The notes under the pieces: model-generated
The model's database searches: none
Told to the model about the DNA's origin: nothing
Seen by the model: only the letters and a program-made list of their open reading frames with translations
Assembly: GCA_003255065.1 (NCBI GenBank)
Contig: QAOA01004005.1
Coordinates: 390,859 to 454,858 of the forward strand
DNA length: 64,000 nucleotides
Reading direction: 5' to 3'
Source: Cercis canadensis
Taxonomy: Eukaryota; Streptophyta; Magnoliopsida; Fabales; Fabaceae
Shown: piece by piece, positions 1-12,400 of the stretch
Layout: each line of letters opens with the position of its first letter
Numbering within the stretch: position 1 is the stretch's first letter
Program-made: the position numbers and the translations under genes

Positions 1-3000
1 CGTCCCTGTATCTGACTAGAATATTTTTCTTGTGGTTCACAGTATCTGGGATGAGACTATTTTATGGTAAGTGACTATGTCTGGCCCGAGACCCTGTTTC
101 ATTTCGTCCATGTGTCTGACTCTGAAATTTTTCATAGGGTTCACTATATCTTTGATGGGAATGTTTCCTGGTGAGTCACTATATCTGGTCTGGGACCCTG
201 TTTGGGTTCGTCCCTGTATCTGACTCAGATATTTTTCTGATGGTTCACTGTATGTGGGACGGGACTGTTTCCTGGTAAGTGTCTATATCTGTCCCGGGAC
301 CATGTTTTGGTTCATCCCATTATCTGATTCAGATATTTTTCTTGTGGTTCAGTGTATCCGGGAGGGACTATTTCCTTGTAAGTCACTATGTCTGGCCCGG
401 GACCTTGTTTCGATTTGGCGCTGTATCTGACTCGGATATTTTTCTTGTTTTTCACTGTATCTGGGATGGAACTGTTTCTTGGTAAGTCACTATATCTGGT
501 CTGGGACCCTCTTTCGGTTCGTCCCTATATCTGACTCAGATATTTTTCTTGTGGTTCACTGTATTTGGGACGGCACTGTTTCCTTGTGAGTCATTATATC
601 TGTCCCAGGACCCTGTTTTGGTTCGTCCCTGTATTTGACTCAGATATTTTTCTTGTGGTTCACCGTATCTGGGATGGGAGTGTTTCATGATAAGTTAATA
701 GGTCTGGCCTGGGACCCTATTTTGGTTCGTCCTTGTATCTGACTAGGATATGTTTCATAGGGTTCACTGTACCTTTGACGGGACTGTTTCCTGGTAAGTC
801 ACTATATTTGGCCCGGGCCTCTGTTTCGGTTCGTCACTATATTTGGGACGGAAATGTTTCCTGTTGAGTCACTATATCTGTTCAAAGACCCTGTTTCGGT
901 TCGTCCCTATATCTAACTCGGATATGTTTCTTATGGTTCACTGTATCTGGGATGGGACTGTTTTACGGCAAGTCACTATGTCTGGCCCGAGACCCTATAT
1001 CGATTCGTCCCTGTATTTGACTAAGATATTTTTCATAGGGTTCACTGTATCTTTGACGAGATTCTTTCCTGGTGAGTCACTATATCTGGCCTAGGACCTG
1101 GTTTCGGTTCANATGTTTCATAGGGTTCACTGTACCTTTGACGGGACTGTTTCCTGGTAAGTCACTATATCTGGCTCGGGCCTCTGTTTCGGTTCGTCAC
1201 TATATTTGGGACGGAAATGTTTCCTGTTGAGTCACTATATCTGTTCAAAGACCCTGTTTCGGTTTGTCCCTATATCTAACTCGGATATGTTTCTTATGGT
1301 TCACTGTATCTGGGATGGGACTGTTTTACGGCAAGTCACTATGTCTGGCCCGAGACCCTATATCGATTCGTCCCTGTATTTGACTAAGATATTTTTCATA
1401 GGGTTCACTGTATCTTTGACGAGATTCTTTCCTGGTGAGTCACTATATCTGGCCTAGGACCTGGTTTCGGTTCATCCCATTATCTGATTCAGATATTTTT
1501 CTTATGGTTCAGTGTATCTGGGACAGGACTGTTTCCTGGTAAGTCACTATGTCTGGCTCGGGACCTTGTTTCAGTTCGTCCCTGTATCTGACTCGGATAT
1601 TTTTCTTGTTTTTCACTGTATCTGGGATGAGACTGTTTCTTGGAAAGTCACTATATTTGGCCCAGGACCCTGTTTCGGTTCATCCCTATATATGACTCAG
1701 ATATTTTTCCTGTGGTTCACTGTATCTGGGATGGGACTGTTTCGTGGTAAGTCACTATGTCGGGCCCGGGACCCTATTTTAGTTCGTCCCTATATCTGAC
1801 TAGCATATTTTTCATAGGGTTCACTGTATCTTTGACGGGACTGTTTCTTGGTAAGTCATTATACCTGTCCCGGGACCCTGTTTCGGTTTGTCCTTATAAC
1901 TGACTCAGATATTTTTCTTATCATTCAATGTATTTGGGACGAGACTGTTTCTTGGTGAATAACTATATCTGTCCCGGGACCCTGTTTCGGTTTGTCCCTG
2001 TATCTGAGTCGAATATTTTTCTTGTGGTTCACTGTATATGGGAAGGGATTGTTTCTTGGTAAGTTACTATATCTGGTTCAGGACCTTGTTTCGGTTCGTC
2101 CTTGTATCTAACTCGGATATTTTTCTTGTGGTTCATTGTATCTAGGACGGGGCTATTTTCTGGTAAGTCAAGATATCTGGCCTGGGGCCCTGTTTTGGTT
2201 CGACCCTGTATCTGACTCAGATATTTTTCTTGTGGTTTACTGTGTCCTGGGGGAGACTATTTTCTGGTGAATCAGTATATCTGGCATGTGACCCTGTTTC
2301 AAATCGTCCCTGTATCTGACTAAGATTTTTTTCTTAGCGTTCACTGTATGTTTGACGAGACTGTTTTCAAGTAGGTCACTATATCTGTTCCGGGACCCTT
2401 TTCCGGTATGTTGATTTATCTGACTTGAATATTTTACTTTTGGTTCACTGTATCTGCGATAGGATTGTTTCTTGGTGAGTCACTGTATCTATGCCGGGAC
2501 CCTGTTTTGGTTCGCCCCTATAACTAACTCGGATATATTTCTTGTGATTCACTGTATTTGGGACAGGACAGTTTCTTGGTGAGTCACCATGTCTGGCCTG
2601 GGAACTTGTTTCGGTTCGTCCCTACATCTGACTCGCTTATTTTTCTTATGGTTGACTATATGTGGGACGAGATAGTTTCGTATTGAGTCACTATATCTAT
2701 CTCGGGACCCTGTTTCGGTTCGTCCCTGTATCTAACTCAGATATTTTTCTTGTGGTTTACTATGTCTGGGAGGGGACTATTTTCTAGTGAATCAGTATAT
2801 CTGGCCCGTGACCATATTTCAGTTTGTCCATATATCTGACTAGGATATTTTTCTTAGCGTTTATTGTATGTTTGACGAGACTGTTTCCGGCTAGGTCATT
2901 ATATCTGTCCCAGGACCCATTTTCGGTACGTTGATTTGTCTTACTCGAATATTTTGCTTATGGTTCACTGTATCTGGGACGGGACTGTTTCTTGGTAAGT

Positions 3001-6000
3001 CACTATATCTGGCCTGGGACCTTGTTTCGGTTCGTCCCTGTATCTGACTAGGATATTTTTCTTAGGGTTCACTGTATCTTTGATAGTACCGTTACCTGGT
3101 AGGTCACTATATCTGTCCCGAGACCCTTTTTCAGTTCGTCCTTGTATCTAACTCAAATATTTTTCTTGTGGTTCACTGTACCTGGGATGGGACTGTTTCA
3201 TGATAAGTCACTATATCTGGCCCGGGACCCTGTTTCCGTTCGTCCTTACATCTGACTCGCATATTTTTCTTGTGGTTGACTGTATCTGGGACGGGACAGT
3301 TTCCTGGTGAGTCACTATATCTATCTTGGGACCCTATTTCGGTTCGTCCCTCTATCTGACTCGGATATTTTTCTTGTTGTTCACTGTATCCGGGATGGGG
3401 CTGTTTCCAGGTAAGTAGCTATATCTGGCCCGGGAACCTGTTCTAATTCTTCCCTGTATCTAACGATGATATTTTTCTTAGGGTTCACTGTATCTTTGAT
3501 GAGACTGTTTCCTGGTGAGTCATTATATCTGGCCCGGGACCCTGTTTCAATTCGTCCCTGTATCTGATTAGGATATTTTCTTGTGGTTCACTGTATTTGG
3601 GGCGAGACGGTTTCCTGGTGAGTTGCTAAATCTGTCCCGGGACCCCGTTTTGGTTCGATCCTGTATCAGACTCAAATATTTTTCTTGTGGTTCACTATAT
3701 CTGGGACGGGGCTGTTTCTAGGTAAGTCACTATATCTGGCTTGAGACCCTATTTCTGTTCATTCATGTATCTGACACGGATATTTTTCTTGTGGTTCACT
3801 GTATCAGGGAGGGGACTGTTTCCAGTTAAATCACTATATCTAGCTATGACTCTGTTTCGGTTCGTCACTGTATCTGACTTAGATATTTTTTTTGTGGTTC
3901 ACTGTATATGGGAAGGGATTGTTTCTTGGTAAGTACTATATCAGTCCCAGGACCCTGTTTCGGTTTGTCCCTATACCTGACTCAGATATTTTTTCTTATG
4001 GTTCACTGTATATGGGAAGGGATTGTTTCCTGGTAAGTTACTATATCTGGCCCGGGACCCTGTTTCGGTTCCTCCCTGTATCTAACTCGGATATTTTTCT
4101 TGTGGTTCATTGTATATGGGACATGATTGTTTCTTGGTAAGTTACTATATTTGGCTCGGGACCCTGTTTCTTTTTGTCCCTGTATCTAACTCGGATATTT
4201 TTCTTGTGGTGCATTGTATCTGGGACGGGGCTATTTTTCTGGTAAGTCAAGATATCTGGCCCGGGACCCTATTTTGGTTCGACCCTGTATCTGACTTAAA
4301 TCATTTTCTTGTGGTTTATTGTGTTTGGGAGGGGACTGTTTTCTGGTGAATCAGCATATCTGGCTCGTGACCTTATTTCAGTTCATCCCTGTATCTGACT
4401 AGGATATTATTCTTAGCATTCACTGTATGTTTGACGGGACTGTTTCCAGGTAGGTCACTATATCTGTCCAGGGACCCTTTTCGGTACGTTGATTTATCTG
4501 ACTTGAATATTTTGCTTGCGGTTCACTATATATGGGACGGAACTGTTTCCTCGTGAGCCACTGTATCCCGGGACCCTGTTTCGGTTTGTCCCCGCATCTA
4601 ACTGGATATTTTTCTTCTGGTTCACTGTATCTGGGAGGGGACTGTTTCCAGTTGAATCTTATATCTGGCTATGACTCTATTTCGGTTCGTCCCTGTATCT
4701 GACTCAGATATTTTTCTTTTGGTTTACTGTATATGGGAAGGGATTGTTTCCTGGTAAGTTACTATATCTGTCCCAGGACCCTGTTTCGGTTTTTCCCTGT
4801 ATCTGACTTAGAAATTTTTCTTGTGGTTCATTGTATATAGGAAGTGAATTTTTCCTGGTAAGTTACTATATCTGGCCCGGGACCCTGTTTTGATTCGTCC
4901 CTGTATCTAACTCAAATATTTTTCTTGTTGTTCATTGTATCTAGGATGGGGCTATTTTCTGGAAAGTCAAGATATTTGGGCCGGAACCCTGTTTCGGTTC
5001 AATCTTCTATCTGACTCATATATTTTTCTTATGGTTTACTATGTCTGGGAGGGGACTGTTTCGTGGTTAATCAATATATCTGGCCCGTGACCCTGCTGCA
5101 GTTTGTCCCTGTATTTGACTAGGATATTTTTCTTAGTGTTCACTGTATGTTTGATGGGACTGTTTCCAATTAGGTCACAATATCTGTCCCGAGACCCTTT
5201 TTGATACGTTAATTTATCTGACTCGATTATTTTGCTTGTGGTTCACTTTATTTGAGACGTGACTGTTTCTTGGTGAGTCACTATATCTGGCCCGGGACCT
5301 CGTTTCGGTTCGTCCCTGTATCTGACGAGGATATTTTTCTTAGGGTTGACTGTATCTTTGACGGGACTGTTTCCTGGTGAGTTACAATATCTGTCCCGGG
5401 AACCTGTTTTGATTCGTCCTTGTATCTGATTTGGATATTTTTCTTATGGTTCACTGTATCTGGGACAGGACGGTTTCCTGGTGAGTCACTAAATTTGTCC
5501 CGAGACCCTGTTTTGGTTCGATCCTGTATCAGACTCAGATATTTTTCTTGTGGTTCACTGTATATGGGAAGGGATTATTTCCTGGTAAGTTACTATATCT
5601 ATCCTGGGACCCTGTTTCGGTTTGTCCCTGTATCTGACTCGGATATTTTTCTTGTGGTTCACTGTATATGGGAAGGGACTTTTTCCTGGTAAGTTACTAT
5701 ATCTGGCCCGGGACCCTATTTTGGTTCATCCCTGTATGTAACTTGGATATTTTTCTTGTCGTTCAATGTATGTGGGACGGGGCTATTTTCTGGTAAGTCA
5801 AGATATTTGGGCCGGGACCCTGTTTCGGTTCGACCCTGTATCTGACTCAGATATTTTTCTTGTGGTTTACTGTGTCTAGGAGGGGACTGTTTCTTGGTGA
5901 ATCAGTATATCTGGCGCGTGACCCTATTTCAGTTCGTCCCTGTATTTGACTAGGATATTTTTCTTAGCGTTCACTATATGTTTGACAGGACTGTTTCCAG

Positions 6001-6633
6001 CTAGGTTACTATATCTGTCCCGGGACCCTTTTTCGGTACGTTAATTTATCTGACTCGAATATTTTGCTTGTGGTTCACTGTATCTGAGACGGAACTGTTT
6101 CTTTGTGAGTCACTATATCTGGCCCGGGACCTTGTTTTAGTTCGTCCCTGTATCTTACTATAATATTTTTCTTAGGGTTCACTGTATCTTTGACAGTACC
6201 ATTTCCTGGTTGGTCACTATATCTGTCCCAAGACCATTTTTCAGTTCGTCCTTATATCTGACTCAAATATTTTTCTTCTGGTTCACTGTATCTGGGATGG
6301 GACTGCTTCTTGGTAAGTCACTATATCTAGCCCGGGACCCTGTTTCGATTCGTCCCTACATCTGACTTGCAAATTTTTCTTGTGGTTGACTGTATCTCGG
6401 ACGGGACAGTTTCCTGGTGAGTCACTATATTTGTCTTGGGACCCTGTTTCGGTTCATCCCTGTGTCTGACTCGGATATTTTTCTTGTGGTTCACTGTATC
6501 CGGGATAGGGTTGTTTCCAGGTAAGTAACTATATCTGGCCTGGGAACCTATTCCGATTCGTCCCTGTATCTGACGAGGATATTTTTCTTAGGGTTCACTG
6601 TATCTTTGATTGGAGTGTTTCCGGGTGAGCCAC
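1..6633. repeat. Satellite A array, block 1 (about 104-bp period)
   Basis: Head-to-tail tandem repeats with a period of about 104 bp: the word CGTCCCTGTATCTGACT or a close variant starts at 1, 105, 209, 313 and onward. Each unit splits into three related monomers of about 35, 36 and 33 bp, beginning near CACTGTATCTGGGAC, CACTATATCTGGCCC and CCTGTATCTGACTC. Copies differ mainly by single substitutions, many of them C/T or G/A at CpG, for example CCCGGG against CTCGGG or CCTGGG. Variant units (one with GGTACGTTGATTTA, one with TTCTTAGCGTTCACTG) recur at near-integer multiples of 104 bp. The array ends where a solo LTR begins at 6634. No gene is visible; open frames up to about 95 codons result from repeat composition. 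The N at 1112 and the duplicated flanks are annotated separately. Confidence 0.95.
750..1474. other. Probable assembly join: single N with duplicated flanks
   Basis: A single N at 1112 separates two near-identical direct copies, 750-1111 and 1113-1474 (362 bp each, offset 363). They differ at only a few bases, for example ATTTGGCCC against ATCTGGCTC. The offset is about 3.5 satellite periods, so it is not an in-register satellite duplication. The left copy stops at the N and the right copy starts at it. This is what two contigs with an untrimmed overlap would look like. The same pattern occurs at 19459. Confidence 0.8.
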
Positions 6634-7773
6634 TGACGGGTGTCGAACCATAAAATTAAACTACTAATTGCAACTAATTTGTAGTATAGGATGCAACCAG
6701 TGTCGTCTCCCAAGGATTCACCAGAACAACTAATCTAATAGGACTTAAGCAAGAACAGAATAAAAAGGGGGTTTGTGTTGAATGAAAAATGTTAAGAATC
6801 TAGAAAGCAGTAAACTGAATTTATCAAATAAGAGAAAACGCAATCAACTCAAGCAGGCAACCAAACCTTAATCCATCCTTGTTCACTAAAGATAACCTAG
6901 ATCTAATTTAACCATATATTAAAGACCTTTAAAGTATGATTATCAATCTAATTTCTGTTATGAAACTAATCAACCGATTTAAATTCATACAAGCATGCAT
7001 GTAATTAAAATACCATTCAATCACATGAAGAAGGGAAGAAATAGTAATTCAAATTAAATCAAATCAAACCCAATTGAAGCACAGGAACTCTGGATTATTA
7101 AGTTTGGCTCCTCTTAAATTGATTACAAAAGAACTTAGCCTTCCATGGAAGACTTGAACACAAAGCAAAGGTGGAAAAACGAACTAAGCAAAGGAGGCAG
7201 CAGCAGCTCAAGGCAATTTCGTATCTCTTCTAGTTAGTTTTATTTTCCTCAACAACTTGAGAATAAATACTAGTTGGCTGCCTCCTCTAGGTTTCCTAAT
7301 TACAAAATTAACCTAGTTTCCTAAATTATTGATGGTAAAAACATGATCAAACCCTAGTGTCATGTGTGTTGGCCCAATAAGCAGATGTTGGCCTAAATAA
7401 ACATGCTCTGGTCCAATAGGCAGGCCTAAGGAAAGGAATCAGTCAATGCTGGGCAGAGCAGAAAATCTGGACTGCTTGCACGCAAATTTCAATTGTCCAG
7501 ACGCGAGAATCAGCTTCTGGGCTCTGCATATGAAATGTGGCATTTTTTATTAGCTTTCCAACGAAACTGGAATCACATAATCGGACATTTGTAGCCAAAG
7601 ATATGGTAAAAAATGTAAGCAGTGCCAGAATTCAACAGTTAAGCAATTAAAATCTATAAGCACCAACAAATCTAAATCAACAAAACATGTCTAAAGGCCA
7701 TAAAAATCACTAGAAACACACACTAAAAGACTAAGTATAAGGGAAATAAATAGTGTAAAATAATGTGTTATCA
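6634..7773 (-). mobile_element. Solo LTR, minus orientation, inserted in satellite A
   Basis: A 1,140-bp non-satellite block interrupts satellite A. It starts TGACGGGTGTCG and ends GTGTTATCA, so both strands have TG...CA termini. Flanking 5-mers GCCAC (6629-6633) and GTCAC (7774-7778) form a target-site duplication with one transition. On the minus strand it begins TGATAACACATTATTT and continues with TTATACTTAGTCTTTTA, like the start of the other LTRs in this window, so the element is read on the minus strand. The interior has no coding frame, primer site or polypurine tract, as expected of a solo LTR left by LTR-LTR recombination. It belongs to a different family from the LTR at 7984. Confidence 0.85.
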
Positions 7774-7983
7774 GTCACTATATCTGGCCTGGGACCCTGT
7801 TTTTATTCGTCCTTGTATTTGATTCAAATATATTTCTTGTGGTTCACTGTATATGGGATGGGACAGTTTCCTGGTGAGTCACTAAATCTGTCTCGGGACC
7901 CTGTTTTGCTTCGATCCTGTATCTGACTCGGATATTTTTCTTGTGGTTCACTGTATTTGGGACATGACTATATCCTGGTGAGT
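7774..7983. repeat. Satellite A remnant between two solo LTRs
   Basis: Two further units of the 104-bp satellite, continuing in phase with the arrays on either side. It begins with the duplicated target GTCAC and ends with the target TGAGT (7979-7983) of the next insertion. This shows that both LTRs inserted into one originally continuous array. Confidence 0.93.
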
Positions 7984-9412
7984 TGATGAACACACTTTTT
8001 ATATAATAGTTATCCCTCATACTTAGTCTTTTAAACCTCTTTTGGGCTGAATTGCATAGACTTAGACCTCATTTCATGACTTTGGATCCATTTGTGCTTA
8101 ATTGCAATTTCCAGCATTACTGAGCATTTTATGCTATCTCTGTGTTTCGTGTAAATCTTGAGTTCTGTATGTCTGAAAATTCCGAGTCATACCTTGTAGG
8201 AAAGCTGAGAGAATTGTCTACAACTTTCTTTCAGGGCTCCAAAGCCAATTCGGACATCCAGATGGTCATATGCAGCCTGGAAGCCATAGAAGACTTGCTG
8301 TCGCAGGATCCTGACCTACATGCAGTATTTGGGCCATAACTTGAGTTGTGTATGTCATATGGACCTGAAACTGGTACCATTGGAAAGCTAACAGATAGAG
8401 CTTCAATTTATATGAAGACTGGTTCACCATATTTTATGTTGAAGATGGTCTTATTTGCTGTGTAAATTAGCTGACGGTTCCAGACACCTTTTGCCACTTA
8501 AATGGGCCTAACTTCCTCATGACAAGTCCAAATGGGCCCAAACCAAAGCCCAATTGAAGCTAAGGCCCATGGGAACAAGTGTGCCCTAAGGGCAATTTGG
8601 GTGTGCATGTAAATTTGGAGGTCTATATCAGCAAGAGGGGGCAGCCGAAATTCAAAAAAAAAGTCATTAGATTTTTTTAGACAGCTTTTACTCCTTCCTT
8701 AGTTCTTAAGTTTTCTCTAAGATATTTTTGTAAGAACTCAGCTCTTCTTGTTCATGGAGGGCTAATTCATCATATCAATCTAGGTTTTGGCTTTTCTGAT
8801 TATTGGTTTTGAGATTATGTGTTGTTGTTATTCATTTTAGTTGTTGATCAAGTTCTTTCAATCCTCTGAAATATTCTGTTTGAATTGCTTAATTCGGATT
8901 TGGATTATTCATGTGTTCATATTCTGTTTGCATGTGATAAAAGAGGATTGTATGGTTAATTAATGGTTCTAAGCTTGGACGGATTAATTACCTTGGCTGG
9001 ATTCAGGACTTAGGTTAAACTGGACTTGAATGTTTGCTTAATTCATTTAGTCCCTTGTTGAACCGAATTCTGGTTTCTTAACCAGTAGACATCCATAGAA
9101 CATTGAGAGCTTCTTGATATGTTTTAAAGGCCAAGAACATGGTTAATAATTAAATGGATCCTTGGAAATTAAGGATGGATCAAAATCAGAATTAGTTAAG
9201 ACTTGGATTGGTTGCTTTCTCTTAAACTTTACCACTTTCAATTAATTTTTGTTAATCACATAAACAAACACAACCCCCCGTTTATATGCTTCTCAATATG
9301 ATTCACCAAATAGAACAATCCTTAGGTTCGACTTAGGGCTGCCCTTTGCTGCAAATAGCTTAGGAACCGACCTTAAACTTTAAGTAATTTGAGGAGCCTC
9401 GGCAGCTCATCA
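7984..9412 (+). mobile_element. Solo LTR of an Athila-like family, plus orientation
   Basis: A 1,429-bp block with termini TGATGAACAC and GCAGCTCATCA (inverted TGATGA/TCATCA) and a perfect 5-bp target duplication TGAGT (7979-7983 and 9413-9417). It is closely similar along its length to the 5' LTR of the element at 61588, where the same end is followed by a tRNA-Asp primer site; that fixes the family and the plus orientation. A possible promoter element (TCTATATCA, about 8622) precedes the purine-rich stretch AGAGGGGGCAGC. A 65-codon open frame at 8142-8339 is conserved as LTR sequence and is not taken as a gene. Confidence 0.93.
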
Positions 9413-12400
9413 TGAGTCACTATATCTGTCCCAGGACCTTGTTTCGGTTCGTCCCTGTATATGACTCGGATATTTTTTTTGTGGTTCACTGTATTTAGGA
9501 CAAGATTGTTTTCTAGTGAGTCACTATATCTGTCCTGGGACCCTGTTTCGGTTCGTCCCTGTATCTGACTCGGATATTTTTCATGTGATTCATTGTATCT
9601 GGGACTGGACTATTCCCTAGTGAGTCACTATATCTAGCCTGGAACCTTGTTTCAGTTCGTCCCTGTATCTGACTAGGATATTTTTCTTAGTGTTCATTGT
9701 ATCTTAGACAATACCATTTCCTGGTAGGTAACTATATCCGTCCCAGGACCATTTTTCAGTTCGTCCTTGTATCTGACTCAAATATTTTTCTTGTGGTTCA
9801 CTGTATTTAGGATGGGACTGTTTCCTGGTAAGTCACTATATCAGGCCCGGGATCATGTTTCAGTTCGTCCCTATGTCTGACTCACATATTTTTCTTGTGG
9901 TTGACTATATCTGGGACTGGACTGTTTCTTGGTGAGTCACTATATCTGTCTAGGGACCCTTTTTCGGTTCATCCCTGTACCTGACTCGGATATTTTTCTT
10001 GTGATTTAATGTATCTGGGATGAGGCTGTTTCTAGGTAAGTAACTATATCTGGCCCGGAAACCTGTTTCGATTCGTCCCTGTATCTGACAAGGATATTTT
10101 TCTTAGGGTTCACTGTATCTTTGACGGGACTGTTTCTTGGTAAGTCACTATATCTAGCCTGGGACAGGACGGTTTCCAGGTGAGTCACTAAATCTATCCC
10201 GGGACCCTGTTTTTGTTAGATTCTGTTTCTGACTCGGATATTTTTCTTGTTGTTCACTGTATCTGGGACAGGGATATTTCCAGGTAAGTCAATATATCTT
10301 GCCCGAGACCCTATTTCGGTTTATTTCTGCATCTGACTCGGATCTTTTTGTTGTGGTTCACTGTATCAGGGAGGGGACTGTTTCCTGTTGAATCACTATA
10401 TCTGGCTATGACTCTGTTTCGGTTCATCCCTGTATCTGACTCATATATTTTTCTTGTGGTACACTGTATATGGGAAGGGATTGTTTCTTGGTAAGTACTA
10501 TATTTGTCTCGGGACCCTGTTTCAGTTTATCCTTATATCTGACTCGGATATTTTTCTTGTGGTTCACTGTATATGGGAAAGGATTGTTTCCTGGTAAGTT
10601 ACTATATCTGGCTCAGGACATTGTTTCGGTTCGTTCCTGTATCTAACTCAAATATTTTTCTTGTGGTTCATTGTATCTCGGACGGGATTGTTTCCTCGTA
10701 AGTTACTATATCTGGCCCGGGACCTTGTTTCATTTCGACCCTGTATCTAATTCAAATATTTTTCTTGTGGTTCACTGTATATGGGAAGGGATTGTTTCTT
10801 GGTAAGTTACTATATCTGGCTCAGGACCCTATTTTGGTTCGTCCCTGTATCTAACTCGGATATTTTTCTTGTGGTTCATTGTATCTGGGACGGGGCTATT
10901 TTCTGGTAAGTCAGGATATCTGGCCAGACCCTGTTTTGGTTTGACCCTGTATCTGACTCGGATATTTTTCTTGTTGTTTACTGTGTCTGGGAGGGGATGA
11001 TTTCCTGGTGAATAAGTATATCTGGCCCGTGGCCTTGTTTCAGTTCATTCCTGTATATGACTAGGATATTTTACCTAGCGTTCACGGTATATTTGACGTG
11101 ACTGTTTCTAGGTAGTTCACTATATCTGTCCCGGGATCCTTTTTCGGTACGTTGATTTATCTGATTCGGATATTTTTCTTGTGGTCCACTGTATGTGGGA
11201 AGGGATTGTTTCCTGGTAAGTTACTATATCTGGCCCAGGACCCTGTTTCGGTTCGTCCCGGTATCTGACACAAATATTTTTCTTGTGGTTTATTGTGTAT
11301 GGGAGGGCACTGTTTCCTGTTGAATCAGTATATCAGGCTCATGACCCTGTTTCAGTTTGTCCCTGTATCTGACTAGGATATTTTTCTTAGCGTTCACTGT
11401 ATGTTTGACGGGATTGTTTCTAGGTAGTTCACTATATCTGTCCCGGGACCTTTTTTCGGTACGTTGATATATCTGACTCGAATATTTTGCTTGTGGTTCA
11501 CTATATCTGGGATGAGACTGTTTCTTGGTAAGTCACTATATCTGTCCCGGGACCCTATTTCGGTTCGTCCCTGTATCTGACATAGATAATTTTCTTGTGG
11601 TTCACTGTATTTCGGACGGGACTGTTTCCTAGGAAGTCACTATGTCTGGCCCGGGACCTTGTTTCCGTTCGTCCCTATATATGACGCGGATATTTTTCTT
11701 GTGATTCATTGTATCTGGGACGGGACTGTTTCTTGTTGAATCACTATATCTGGCCCGTGACCCTGTTTCGGTTCGTCTTTGTATCTGACTAGGTTATTTT
11801 TCTTAGGGTTCACTGTATCTTTAACGGGACTGTTTCCTGGTAGGTTACTATATCTGTCTCGGGACCCTGTTTCAGTACGTCCCTGTATTAGACTCAGATA
11901 TTTTTCTTATGGTTCATTGTATCTGGGACGGGATTGTTTCTTGCTAAGTCAATATATCTATCCTGGGAACCTGTTTCTGTTGTCCCTGTATCAGACTCGG
12001 ATATTTTTCTTATTTTTCACTGTATCTGGGATTTGACTGTTTCTTGGTAAGTCACTATATCTGGGCCGGGACCCTGTTTCGGTTCGTCCCTGTATCTAAC
12101 TCGGATATTTTTCTTGTGGTTCATTGTATCTGGAACGGGATTGTTTCTTGGTAAGTTACTATATCTGGCTCGGGACCCTGTTTCGGTTCATCCCTGTATC
12201 TAACTCAAATATTTTTCTTGTGGTTCATTGTATTTGCGACGAGGCTGTTTTCTGATAAGTCAAGATATCTGGCCCGGGCCCCTATTTTGGTTCGACCTGT
12301 ATCTGACTCAAATCATTTTCTTGTGGTTTACTGTGTTTGGGAGGGGACTGTTTTCTGGTGAATCATTAGATTTGGCCCGTGACCTTGTTTCAGTTCGTCC

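Noticed and set aside
1512..1799. Open frames of 60-124 codons in satellite A (for example 1512-1799, 14703-15017)
   Set aside because: They are translations of the 104-bp tandem repeat, broken irregularly, and repeat the same peptide words with no domain.
8142..8339. A 65-codon frame also present in similar form at 61746-61943
   Set aside because: It is conserved because both lie in copies of the same LTR. It differs by substitutions without codon pattern and has no known domain.
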